A stretch of DNA of 55,300 bases from an uncultured Prevotella sp. (GCA_946402275.1 CAMIVY010000022.1:1-55300), one strand, 5' to 3'; counted from the first letter of the stretch, positions 15,758-23,058 are shown. Program-made: numbers and translations. The notes: generated by a model not told the origin, from the letters alone.

Positions 15758-15891
15758 AGTACCGTTGTGCGCTTGAAAACCGTTGCCATGTGCTCATTAC
15801 CATCAATGATAACGACTTCAAGAATGCCGACCAGTCACAGATTGAAATCCTGACTCCCTCAGCATTCGTTGAAAAATACATAAATGTATAA
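15754..15891 (+). pseudogene. Remnant of a PIN-domain toxin (C-terminal end only)
   Basis: This 45-aa ORF starts in the ATGA overlap with the antitoxin-like gene. After MK it reads YRCALENRCHVLITINDNDF, then ends ILTPSAFVEKYINV. That resembles the last third of PF13470-type PIN toxins (D..QY.CALE..ad.liT.n..DF....v.tP.efl). The first roughly 90-100 residues with the N-terminal catalytic Asp are missing, as if an internal deletion joined the start codon to the C-terminus. It is probably an inactive toxin; an intact short gene of other function cannot be excluded. Confidence 0.6.
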
Positions 15892-15972
15892 CCCTTAAAA
15901 CCACAGTTGCCTATGGGCTGAAGAAAGAAATAAATTAAAAATAGGACATATAGGATGAATATCCACTTTTAG

Positions 15973-16020
15973 ATTCTTGTTCTAGAAAATCGCCAAATTT
16001 TCAGATAGAACTGCAAGAAT
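15973..16020. other. Long imperfect hairpin
   Basis: ATTCTTG (15973-15979), TTCTA (15980-15984) and GAAAAT (15985-15990) pair with ATTTTC, TAGAA and CAAGAAT ending at 16020. This gives 18 bp in three blocks with two 3-nt bulges and a CGCCAA loop. No T-tract follows, so it is not a standard terminator. A shorter CGCC-TGAT-GGCG hairpin follows at about 16036-16047. The whole gap 15892-16165 holds no gene I can support. Confidence 0.55.
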
Positions 16021-16165
16021 AGAAGTTGGAGTTCGCGCCTGATGGCGTGGGCTTTTACTCGTTTAAGCAGTTAAGGTGTTTGGCGATACCTCTAGAACGT
16101 AGACGAAGTAAATTGTCCACGTTTTCTTTTTGTATATATTCAAACATTTAATTATTAATAAAACT

Positions 16166-17062
16166 ATGATGATTATGAAAAAGTTATTTACATTATTATT
16201 TTCATTATTACCTATAAGCACTTTTGCTTTGAGCTTAATTAATGATTTTGAATGGCTTGAGCCAAACAATAGTGTCGAGGTTGTAGTCGGCGAAGCCTAT
16301 CAGCTAAAATTCAACTGCTCAGACAACAGCCTTCCATTTACGAGTGGCTATGCAAGTTATTGGAATCATTATGATTTTGCAGGCGGACAGCACATGGTCT
16401 CTACTCCTACAGGTTACTCAATTGACGAAAAGGGTGTTATTACTGGTTTAATTCCTGGCTCTTATGCCATTAAGTTCACAGGATATATTCTCCCGAAAAG
16501 CGGAGTTGAAAAAATGCTAATGATTAAAGTGGTTTCAGAACGCTCAGAAAAAGAGTCAAACAATACATTAGACACAGCTAACGAGATTAAAGCCAAGATT
16601 CGTTTTGGTCTATATAACATCTCAGATGTGGATTACTTCAAATATACTAATAATAACCTTAAATGGGGCGACAATGTTACGTTCAAGATTCATTATTACG
16701 GATCGCAAGAAAATCCCTTTGGCTATAAATGGGCTACTTTCTGCGGAAGTAATATGGTTGGTAGCGGCTCTTTAATAAATCAAGACCAGGAATGTAAAGC
16801 TTTAGTAACCTCAGGCAATACAGTTTATCTTGAAGTCTACTATGACCAGAGTCGCTCGCAATACTTCAACTATGGTGAGGAGTTTGTGGCCGAAGTATAT
16901 GTAAACGGACAACCCGCGACAGGCGTTGAGCAAATAGTAATTGTTCCTAATGGCCATGAAATCCATTTTGATCTCTCAGGCAAGCAGGTTGACAAAGAGA
17001 CTAAAGGTATCCACATTGTAATGGGTGCTAATAATTCAACTTATAAAGTCGTAGTAAAATAA
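16166..17062 (+). CDS. Secreted PPC-domain protein with T9SS-like C-terminal sorting motif
   Basis: About 298 aa from ATG 16166; the nearby ATGs at 16169 and 16175 are also possible, and the frame is open from 16130. A signal peptide (MKKLFTLLFSLLPISTFA) is followed by an Ig-like region (about 25-125). A pre-peptidase C-terminal (PPC)-like fold with SNNTLDTANEIK..GLYNISDVDYFKYT comes next. The end, HFDLSGKQVDKETKGIHIVM.., matches the C-terminal motif common in Prevotella exported proteins, resembling type IX secretion sorting domains. It is probably surface-exposed; function unknown. Codon use is more A/T-rich than in the core genes. Confidence 0.7.
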   Translation: MMIMKKLFTLLFSLLPISTFALSLINDFEWLEPNNSVEVVVGEAYQLKFNCSDNSLPFTSGYASYWNHYDFAGGQHMVSTPTGYSIDEKGVITGLIPGSYAIKFTGYILPKSGVEKMLMIKVVSERSEKESNNTLDTANEIKAKIRFGLYNISDVDYFKYTNNNLKWGDNVTFKIHYYGSQENPFGYKWATFCGSNMVGSGSLINQDQECKALVTSGNTVYLEVYYDQSRSQYFNYGEEFVAEVYVNGQPATGVEQIVIVPNGHEIHFDLSGKQVDKETKGIHIVMGANNSTYKVVVK

Positions 17063-17077
17063 AAATAGACAGCTATG

Positions 17078-17113
17078 AGTGCACAGCGGAACCGACCCGT
17101 TGTGCACTTTTTC
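17078..17113. terminator. Bidirectional terminator between convergent genes
   Basis: A 12-bp stem (17078-17089 with 17097-17108, one G-U pair) with a 7-nt loop is followed by TTTTT on the forward strand. A-rich sequence on the other side makes it usable, less strongly, by the reverse-strand M15 gene. Confidence 0.85.
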
Positions 17114-17517
17114 TATTTGTAATACCCAATCTTGATGAAGTGGCGGGGCTTGGTGAGGGGACTCCAGGAGATGTGGAGCCAGCCATTGCCGGTGAGCAGT
17201 TGGTCGGTGAGTTCGTGAGCCTGGAGGAAGTTCACGAGGCGTTGAAACTGAGCAGGGTCGCGAGGGCGGATGTCGGCAGCCTGACCGAGGAGGTGCTGCG
17301 AGTTACGGACACCACCCACGAGGGCATTGACGCGAGAGTTGCGGAAGCCGGAGTTGATGAGGATGGGGCCGCCCACCTGTCGGGCGGGCTCCAGCAGCAT
17401 CAGGCAGCCGTAGGTCATGTTGGCCACATGCTGCATGGTCGGTTTGTTATCCGGGTATTTTCCCACGTTGATGAATTCGTCTAACTGAAAGTGTTTACTG
17501 AGTCTTGTGTGTTCCAT
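17113..17517 (-). CDS. M15-family peptidase (D-Ala-D-Ala carboxypeptidase-like)
   Basis: The 134-aa protein starts at MEHTRLSKHF; upstream sequence in this frame is read-through over the neighbouring gene. Zinc ligands are H75 and D82 in SQHLLGQAADIR (the SxHxxGxAxD motif) and H115 in WLHISW; SGFRNSRVN is typical of the M15A/VanY fold. It should cut peptidoglycan cross-link peptides. It has no signal peptide, so it would need the holin-like neighbour or lysis to reach the wall, as with phage endolysins. Its start overlaps the holin-like gene by 23 bp. Confidence 0.88.
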   Translation of the reverse strand: MEHTRLSKHFQLDEFINVGKYPDNKPTMQHVANMTYGCLMLLEPARQVGGPILINSGFRNSRVNALVGGVRNSQHLLGQAADIRPRDPAQFQRLVNFLQAHELTDQLLTGNGWLHISWSPLTKPRHFIKIGYYK

Positions 17518-17719
17518 GATCGTTGCGTTTAATGATTTTGATGTACTGGTCGAGTCCGAAGATGGAGCCTGCCAGGAGGAACGACTGCGCCACATAATAG
17601 AGCAGTCCGGCGGCCACATCCTCGATGCTGACCACCTGGTAGGCTACGAGCGCGATGCTGCTCATGATGAGCAACACCGCACAGGCATACTGAGAGATTT
17701 TAAACCGCGTGTTTTCCAT
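17495..17719 (-). CDS. Small holin-like membrane protein
   Basis: The 74-aa protein has two predicted membrane helices (about 10-30, ACAVLLIMSSIALVAYQVV, and 35-57, AAGLLYYVAQSFLLAGSIFG) and a charged C-terminal tail (KIIKRNDHGTHKTQ). Size and layout match holins, and it overlaps the M15 peptidase start. No family is recognised, so the holin role is inferred from topology and neighbours. Confidence 0.6.
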   Translation of the reverse strand: MENTRFKISQYACAVLLIMSSIALVAYQVVSIEDVAAGLLYYVAQSFLLAGSIFGLDQYIKIIKRNDHGTHKTQ

Positions 17720-17730
17720 GATTTTTGAAC

Positions 17731-17755
17731 ACGAATTTCTCGAATTACACGAATT
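17731..17755. repeat. ACGAATTTCTCGAATTACACGAATT repeat
   Basis: Three ACGAATT-like units of a type often seen between Bacteroidota genes lie at the 3' end of the smalltalk ORF, supplying its last residues (QFV) and stop codon. Confidence 0.6.
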
Positions 17756-17846
17756 GCTTTTTAGTCTTCTGACCTTTGTCCTTTGTCAGCAGGAAACTGA
17801 TGACGTACCCGAGAATCTTCAGAATTGTTTTCCATGTTTTGTTCAT
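17745..17846 (-). CDS. Smalltalk protein
   Basis: A 33-aa ORF begins MNKTWKTILKILGYVISFLL and ends with a basic tail. The MNK.WKTI.KI start and one hydrophobic segment match the tiny smalltalk family found beside HU-like and amidase genes in Bacteroidota. It is first in a three-gene operon with the holin-like and M15 genes, behind a good promoter. Function is unknown; a membrane peptide is likely. Confidence 0.65.
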   Translation of the reverse strand: MNKTWKTILKILGYVISFLLTKDKGQKTKKQFV

Positions 17847-17889
17847 AATCGTTGTGTTTTAAAGGTGAATAAATAGGGTTAATAAATTT

Positions 17890-17909
17890 GTGTTTTTCAT
17901 GGTATCAGA
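17890..17909 (-). promoter_or_regulatory. Leader element shared with the HU-like gene, copy 2
   Basis: Reverse-strand TCTGATACCATGAAAAACAC, 19 of 20 identical to the element before the HU start. Here it begins 44 bp upstream of the smalltalk ATG and includes the palindrome GGTATC-T-GATACC. Confidence 0.65.
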
Positions 17910-17927
17910 TACCTTCTAACTACTCTA

Positions 17928-17959
17928 CAAAGTTACAAAATAATTCCGAGATATGCAAA
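17928..17959 (-). promoter_or_regulatory. Promoter of the smalltalk-holin-M15 operon
   Basis: On the reverse strand TTTG (17956-17959) and TAACTTTG (17928-17935) are 20 bp apart, identical in boxes and spacing to the HU promoter. Confidence 0.8.
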
Positions 17960-18087
17960 TGTTTTAAGGCGTTTTAGCCTTTTTAAAGTGCACTTTTGTC
18001 TAATGACTGCCAACATGTCAGCAGTATTTGACAGTTTGAGCATTGGCACGTTTGTTGCTGGATGGAGAATAAAAAATCCTTTTCATT

Positions 18088-19227
18088 ATGATTCCCAAAA
18101 CTATAGTTGAACATGACAAGTCGGGATTGGAAATGGTTCTCGACGCAATGGATGAACTGCTTGAAGAGAAGTTCATTGAGGGTATTAAGAGTAAGCACCA
18201 TAATGCCTATGAGATAGAACAAACTACCGAGATGGTGCAGATTTATCAGCATCGTGTAAATATTGAAGCGAAGGCACTTACCAGGTTCTCTGAGAGATTT
18301 ATCCGTTCGTATGCTACTGATAATAACAAGTGTTTTAATACGGCTGAGACGTTGTTTAAGAAGATAAGAAGCACGATAGCCAGTCTGAGGAAGATTTTCT
18401 ATAAGACGACGCCTGTTGACTATACGCAGTTGCCTAATGGAGTGGAGTCACCGTCGGTCTTTGATAAGTCGCCTTTGGGAAATGGTGAATATACGCCTGA
18501 TATGTTTGGAATGGATTCTTTCCCGGATGAAGTTAAAAGATTGTATCATGCTTTTGATACGTTGTTTTCTACATCATCAGTAATGCTTGCGTTGTGTCAT
18601 GAGATGATAGTGAAGGAGGAAGAAACGCGTAATGATATTGTTCAGCTACGTCAGATTTATAAGGAGAGTTGCGAGGAATTGTTGGGTGCTGTGAAGGCAG
18701 CCTCGGCGTTTATGGTTTCTACGCAGGAACTACCCCAAAATGAATTGGAGGAGCTGAGGGAGAAGGCTGGCTCTGACGAGGACGAAAGATTTTTGAAACG
18801 AGGTTATCATTCTTGCGACAAACAAGTTTTGACGCAGTATTTGATTATTAAAACCATCAAACAAGCGCGTAATGAGGGCTTGACCGATATAGAGGCTTAT
18901 TATTGGCGGAAGAATCATGCTAAGGCGTTGAAAGTAAGAAAGGTTGTCGAACACTTTGACGATGTTGCCAATGTGAAAGGACAGGCCGACAGCCTTTCAA
19001 GTATAGTGTTGGTAGAATTCCTGAAATGGTGTGGTGTTCCTGAAAGTCAGGAGACGCAATTATATGCGAAGTATTTTGTACCCAAATATAGTGTCAAAGG
19101 GAAATACAAGCCTCTGGGATGGAACACCATTAGTGGTAAGCGTAAGGAGCTGAAAGGAATGGGTGATACGGACGAAAAGTTAGCCAATGACTTTCAGCAA
19201 AGATTATCAGCCATCAATTTTGATTAA
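18088..19227 (+). CDS. Hypothetical protein, 379 aa, helical
   Basis: I do not recognise a family. It has no signal peptide or membrane helix and is rich in charged, helix-forming sequence (LDAMDELLEEKFIEGIKSKHH, ELEELREKAGSDEDERFLKRG). The C-terminal third holds SSIVLVEFLKWCGVPE and a basic end (KYSVKGKYKPLGWNTISGKRKELK) that could bind nucleic acid. It stands alone, divergent from the smalltalk operon and 400 bp before the VirE-like operon. Its A/T-rich codon use differs from neighbouring core genes and suggests acquisition. Start: first in-frame ATG. Confidence 0.75.
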   Translation: MIPKTIVEHDKSGLEMVLDAMDELLEEKFIEGIKSKHHNAYEIEQTTEMVQIYQHRVNIEAKALTRFSERFIRSYATDNNKCFNTAETLFKKIRSTIASLRKIFYKTTPVDYTQLPNGVESPSVFDKSPLGNGEYTPDMFGMDSFPDEVKRLYHAFDTLFSTSSVMLALCHEMIVKEEETRNDIVQLRQIYKESCEELLGAVKAASAFMVSTQELPQNELEELREKAGSDEDERFLKRGYHSCDKQVLTQYLIIKTIKQARNEGLTDIEAYYWRKNHAKALKVRKVVEHFDDVANVKGQADSLSSIVLVEFLKWCGVPESQETQLYAKYFVPKYSVKGKYKPLGWNTISGKRKELKGMGDTDEKLANDFQQRLSAINFD

Positions 19228-19481
19228 AGTATAGATTATTGTTCGAAATGAGCTGTTAGTTTGGATGAGTTCTATGTGGATTCATCCAATTTTTTTGTTC
19301 TAAAGTTGGTAGAGGTGATGCAAAGTCTTACATTCTTTGGATTGCGTCTTCTTGTTTTGTTCCAAAGTCTGTTTCACGTCAATCTAAAGTAGGGAATTAT
19401 CTTTCTGAACATATATATTAATGTCGCTGTAATTCTTTCTAATTCAGCAAATTACCATTCCTTACTATTCCCTTTATATCC
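19228..19481. other. Non-coding gap before the VirE-like operon
   Basis: About 250 bp with no supported ORF. An imperfect TTGGATGAGTTC..GTGGATTCATCCAA inverted pair near 19261-19289, followed by T-rich sequence, probably terminates the 379-aa gene. Nothing else is clear. Confidence 0.5.
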
Positions 19482-19512
19482 TTTGGTGATATGAAATTTG
19501 TACCTATCTTTG
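19482..19512 (+). promoter_or_regulatory. Promoter of the VirE/PriCT/DUF3987-like operon
   Basis: TTTG at 19482-19485 and TATCTTTG at 19505-19512 with a 19-bp spacer fit the Bacteroidota consensus. Confidence 0.75.
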
Positions 19513-19626
19513 CACCGCAGTCCGGATCATACGGTTGTGGTGCTTTTCTTGTTCGGCGCGCTGAAAAGAATGAGTTGAGCATCGAGACAAGTCTCACATT
19601 TCTTTAATAAAAAACAAAAAAAGATT
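19512..19626 (+). promoter_or_regulatory. Structured mRNA leader of the operon
   Basis: About 105 nt lie between the expected transcription start and the ATG. GCACCGCA (from 19512) can pair with TGTGGTGC, followed by TTTT, which looks like an attenuator. A second hairpin, GAGAC-AA-GTCTC, lies near 19582-19593, followed by an A-rich translation-initiation stretch. The folding was read by eye. Confidence 0.45.
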
Positions 19627-19977
19627 ATGGAGACATTATCCATCAACGGTGTTGCTGTTGTCACCACAGACGAGAACAACAGAGTAAGTAACATTCAGTT
19701 CCTGCCGGACGACGAGTTCAAGCCCGTTCTGGAGCAGGGTAGTAAGACCAACGGTCAGTTGCAGCTGATGCGCAATGCGACGTTCGACTATGTACCTAAC
19801 AAGCCACGCGTAAGAGCTAACTCTACGCTGCTGCGTAAGGCAGCTCACGGGCGCATCTCGGCTACGAGGGACGAAGCCTACCAGCTGACGCTGAAGATAT
19901 TTAAGCGTGAGGGGTTGGACGTGAAGGAAACCATGTTGCGTGAGGCTATGGAACTGATTAACAATGTAAAACTGTAA
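19627..19977 (+). CDS. Hypothetical protein, first gene of the VirE-like operon
   Basis: The 116-aa cytosolic protein has no recognised family. The N-terminus looks beta-rich (SINGVAVVTTDENNRVSNIQF); the C-terminus is helical (TRDEAYQLTLKIFKREGLD..AMELINNV). It is 4 bp from the VirE-N gene and follows the operon promoter directly, so it is probably expressed with the primase-like proteins. Confidence 0.75.
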   Translation: METLSINGVAVVTTDENNRVSNIQFLPDDEFKPVLEQGSKTNGQLQLMRNATFDYVPNKPRVRANSTLLRKAAHGRISATRDEAYQLTLKIFKREGLDVKETMLREAMELINNVKL

Positions 19978-19981
19978 GGCT

Positions 19982-20542
19982 ATGGACAAGATGTATGAAA
20001 TGTCGTATTTCAATGGACCGATTACGAACAAGGTGCCGTTGACCACACTGAGTCTGGCAGAGGTGGCTGCCATCGTCAAGAGTAAGGAACTGGAACCTCA
20101 GACAGTGCTGCTGAGGGCCATCATAGGCCACGAAGCTGCCCGCCAGTACAAGGGGACGAATTTCCCTTATGTGACGCCTGCGGGTGTGTTCTCTTATTGT
20201 TCTGATGCTTCGCTGGTGAGGCATTCGAGTGTGCTCTGTATGGACCTTGACCACATTGAGGATGTGGACGGACTGAAGCAGAAGCTGATAGCCGACCCTC
20301 ATTTCAAGACGCTGATGGCATTCCGCTCTCCCTCGGGCGACGGACTGAAGTGGTTCATTGAGATTGACCTCACGAAGTGTAACCACCGCCAGTGGTTCGA
20401 TGCAGTCAGGAACTACCTGATGTCCCTTTATGGCCTTAGCCCCAAGCAGGCTGACCCGTCGGTCAGAAACGAGTCTCGCGCCTGTTTCCTCTGCTACGAT
20501 CCTGAGGTGTATGTGAATCCGGTGTTGACAGTTGACAAATGA
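19982..20542 (+). CDS. VirE N-terminal/BT4734-like domain protein
   Basis: The 186-aa protein matches the VirE_N (BT4734-like) fold, related to archaeo-eukaryotic primase-like domains. Marks are the acidic SVLCMDLDHIEDVDGLKQKL, then FRSPSGDGLKWFIEID and PSVRNESRACFLCYDP. In many Bacteroidota this domain is the start of one long protein with PriCT-2 and DUF3987 parts; here it is a gene of its own with a clean stop. The biochemical role is unproven. Confidence 0.8.
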   Translation: MDKMYEMSYFNGPITNKVPLTTLSLAEVAAIVKSKELEPQTVLLRAIIGHEAARQYKGTNFPYVTPAGVFSYCSDASLVRHSSVLCMDLDHIEDVDGLKQKLIADPHFKTLMAFRSPSGDGLKWFIEIDLTKCNHRQWFDAVRNYLMSLYGLSPKQADPSVRNESRACFLCYDPEVYVNPVLTVDK

Positions 20543-20553
20543 CAATTAAAAAA

Positions 20554-20991
20554 ATGGATACACAGCAAACTTCCGTATTCGACCCTCTGGCTTGGCTGAA
20601 CCAACAGGACAACGTCCAGCGTGATGCCATAAGCCAGCAGCCTACGCCTTGCCAGCCGCTCTCCCCATCGGAGGAGCTGGCGCTGGCCACGGCGGTCACC
20701 CGTGAGTTGATAGCCCGCAATGCCAACATTGCCGAGTCGTATGATGACTATGTGCGTCTGGGCTTTGCCCTTGCCAATGGTCTTGGCAGCGCCGGGCGAG
20801 ACCTGTACCATCAGTTGTGTGCCCATAGCACGAAGTATCGTCAAGCAGACTGTGAACGCAAGTGGCAGCAATGTCTGCATCAGGCCGACGGGCGCACCTC
20901 GATTGCCACGTTCTATCACATGGCCCGACAGGCTGGGGTTGACATCAGCGCTATTACAAAGCAATATCGTAAAAATCACTTTAATTATTAG
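20554..20991 (+). CDS. PriCT-2 (primase C-terminal 2)-like protein
   Basis: The protein is 145 aa from ATG 20554, which follows a run of A. An alternative start at 20539 overlaps the previous stop as ATGA. The region SYDDYVRLGFALANGLG..GRDLYHQLCAHSTKYRQADCERKWQQCL..GRTSIATFYHMARQAG fits the PriCT-2 helical domain found between VirE-N and DUF3987 in fused homologues. The N-terminal 45 residues are a Q/P-rich linker. The next gene starts 4 bp later. Confidence 0.78.
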   Translation: MDTQQTSVFDPLAWLNQQDNVQRDAISQQPTPCQPLSPSEELALATAVTRELIARNANIAESYDDYVRLGFALANGLGSAGRDLYHQLCAHSTKYRQADCERKWQQCLHQADGRTSIATFYHMARQAGVDISAITKQYRKNHFNY

Positions 20992-20995
20992 GAAT

Positions 20996-22381
20996 ATGAC
21001 AAAAGAAACAAAGAAGGCCAAAAAGGCCATTGAGAAGAAGGCTTCTACGAAGAAGCAGGTTAAGAAATTCACACCGCTGTCGTGGGCTGAGGTGTTTGCC
21101 AGTGAACAGCTGCCACCGTTGCCCTCACCGTTGCCCAAGTTGGTTGAGACGAGCATCTCGCAGACTCCCGACCTGCTGAAGGGAACCGTGGCACAGGTTA
21201 TTCCCGTGGCTTACTCCATCTATCCGCGCGGCTTGAACTTCGTCTATATCGACGGCCGTACCCGTGAGCTTCGCATGAATTGTCTGCTGGTAGCCAAGGA
21301 GGGTGGCGGTAAGGAGTGTATCACGCTACCCATCAAGCACATCCTGGCAGAGGTGAAGGAGACCTCGAAACGTGACCGCCGCCGTCTGAAGGAGTATAAC
21401 GACAAGTATAACCGCACGCGTCAGGACGAGGAGAAGCCCAAGCGCCCCGACGATCTGGATATTCGCTGGTTGTTCCCCGACATCACGCGCCCAAGACTGG
21501 GGCAGGCTATGGAGGATGCGCAGAATGGCTTCCTCTTCCTAAAGCTGAACGAACTGGAGGACTGGGACCGTCTGGAGGGTGCCAAAGGACGTTCTAACTC
21601 GTTCTCGCTGATGAAGCTCGTGGACGATGAGGATAACGACTTCGGACAGGACCGCGTAGGTGCGCAATCGGTCAATGCCGACGGTTGTCTGCGACTGAAC
21701 TATGTGGCTGATACGACAGAGCCCAAACTCAAGAAGTATTTCCGCTATATCCACGGCGAAGGCCCTATTTCGCGACTCGTCTTAGGTGGAATCCCGACGG
21801 TGGAGATAGGTGCTCCCATACCCGTCTTCGGCAGCTACGACAAGAAGTATGACGAATCGATACGTCCCTTCATTGAGAATCTGAAAAAAGCCACCGGTAC
21901 CATCGTGTGTAAACAGGCTCAGAAAATGGCAGAGAAGCTGAAAGCCGAGATTGACGAGTTCACGTCGAAGACTCAGGACCGTGTGCTCGATACGCTCTCA
22001 CACCGCAGTCTGGTAGCTGCCTTCCGTCGTGCCTGTCTCATCTATGCTGCCAACGGAATGGTCTGGGAACCCGAGATAGAATACTATTGCCGCTGGTCGA
22101 TGCAAGTGGACTTGTACCTCAAATACAAGCTCTTTGCAGACGATATTCGCGAGGCTACCGAGAGTGTCAAACTGGTTACACGCGGCCCACAGAGTCTGCT
22201 GGATAAGATTAACACCGACGAGCAGGGCGTGTTTGACTTTGACGAAGTCGTGCGCGTATATACCGCCGAGGGCAAGGGCAATGACGAGAAAAAAATTAAG
22301 AACACGCTCTCGCAGTGGAAATCGCGCGGCTATCTGGAAGACTTGACAAGTGGCAAGTATAAGAAGGTAAAAGCGAAATAA
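20996..22381 (+). CDS. DUF3987-like protein with atypical P-loop
   Basis: The protein is 461 aa from MTKETKKAKK; the frame stays open upstream to 20720, but that part lies over PriCT-2 and lacks sense. After a Lys-rich start, a helicase-like DUF3987 core is suggested by RMNCLLVAKEGGGKEC (residues 93-108), a place where a Walker A is expected. Here it reads EGGGKEC, keeping the Lys but lacking the Ser/Thr. NGFLFLKLNELEDWDRL may hold the Walker B equivalent, and a winged-helix-like end (FDEVVRVYTAEGKGNDEKKIKNTL) follows. Assignment rests partly on gene order. Confidence 0.7.
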   Translation: MTKETKKAKKAIEKKASTKKQVKKFTPLSWAEVFASEQLPPLPSPLPKLVETSISQTPDLLKGTVAQVIPVAYSIYPRGLNFVYIDGRTRELRMNCLLVAKEGGGKECITLPIKHILAEVKETSKRDRRRLKEYNDKYNRTRQDEEKPKRPDDLDIRWLFPDITRPRLGQAMEDAQNGFLFLKLNELEDWDRLEGAKGRSNSFSLMKLVDDEDNDFGQDRVGAQSVNADGCLRLNYVADTTEPKLKKYFRYIHGEGPISRLVLGGIPTVEIGAPIPVFGSYDKKYDESIRPFIENLKKATGTIVCKQAQKMAEKLKAEIDEFTSKTQDRVLDTLSHRSLVAAFRRACLIYAANGMVWEPEIEYYCRWSMQVDLYLKYKLFADDIREATESVKLVTRGPQSLLDKINTDEQGVFDFDEVVRVYTAEGKGNDEKKIKNTLSQWKSRGYLEDLTSGKYKKVKAK

Positions 22382-22428
22382 TGACAACTGACAGATGACA
22401 GTTATTAAAACTGCCGACATGAAGCAGA

Positions 22429-22468
22429 AAGAGGGTTCCCCAAATAAGGAGAGCCCTCTTATTCTTTT
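22429..22468. terminator. Terminator between DUF3987-like gene and msrA
   Basis: AAGAGGG (22429-22435) pairs with CCCTCTT (22454-22460), followed by a T-rich stretch. It lies between convergent genes and is preceded by short TGACAACTGACAGATGACAG repeats at 22382-22401. Confidence 0.65.
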
Positions 22469-22502
22469 CTGTGAGATGCTGGAATTCAGTTTTTACTTCT
22501 TC

Positions 22503-23033
22503 TTACTTCTTCTCTTTCGCTTTCCTTGCAAACTCGAAGAGTGACAGGGGTAGGTGACAGTAGCCTGTGGGGTTCTTGTCGAGATAGTCCTGATGATACT
22601 CTTCGGCGGTATAGAAGTTCTTGAGGGGAAGTTTCTCTACGGCCAGTGGCTGCTGGTGGTTTTTCTGTTCTTCGGCAAACACCTTTTCGATAACAGGCAG
22701 GTCCTCTGGGTCGGTGTAGTAGATGCCTGTACGATAGCGGGTGCCTTCGTCGTGTCCCTGCTTGTTGAGGCTTGTGGGGTCGATGGCTTTGAAGAACATC
22801 TGCAACAGGAACTCAAGGCTTACGACATCAGGGTGGTATTTCACATGTACGGTCTCGGCATATCCCGTAGTGTCGGTATAGACTTCCTTGTAGGTGGGAT
22901 TCTCTGTGTTTCCGTTGGCAAACCCTACTTCTGTTTCCACAACGCCTTCTATCTGCTTGAAGTAATGCTCCGTTCCCCAGAAGCATCCTCCTGCCAAGTA
23001 AATCTCTCTTGTCTTCTCAAAAAAATTCATCAT
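22503..23033 (-). CDS. msrA: Peptide-methionine (S)-S-oxide reductase MsrA
   Basis: The protein is 176 aa from MMNFFEKTREI (ATG 23033 or 23030). The frame is open to 23123, but that crosses the promoter. The catalytic Cys lies in GGCFWGTEHYF; later marks are GFANGNTENPTYKEVYTDTTGYAETVHVKY, YRTGIYY and AEEYHQDYL. It repairs oxidised methionine with thioredoxin in the cytosol (no signal peptide). No MsrB domain is attached. Confidence 0.96.
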   Translation of the reverse strand: MMNFFEKTREIYLAGGCFWGTEHYFKQIEGVVETEVGFANGNTENPTYKEVYTDTTGYAETVHVKYHPDVVSLEFLLQMFFKAIDPTSLNKQGHDEGTRYRTGIYYTDPEDLPVIEKVFAEEQKNHQQPLAVEKLPLKNFYTAEEYHQDYLDKNPTGYCHLPLSLFEFARKAKEKK

Positions 23034-23058
23034 GATACGCTTTTTCTTAATTTGGCCG

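Noticed and set aside
15892..16165. tRNA or riboswitch in the gap
   Set aside because: Hairpins are present, but no T-loop GTTCRA pattern, acceptor stem or known aptamer could be recognised.
16130..16165. Start of the PPC-domain protein at 16130
   Set aside because: The extra residues precede a clear signal peptide, whose start at 16166-16175 is better placed.
20996..22381. Start of the DUF3987-like protein at 20720
   Set aside because: The extension overlaps the PriCT-2 gene in another frame and has no sensible composition; ATG 20996 follows the PriCT-2 stop by 4 bp.
14352..22381. Intact prophage or conjugative element
   Set aside because: No integrase, terminase, capsid, tail, relaxase or Tra genes are present; only lysis-like and primase-like parts are seen.
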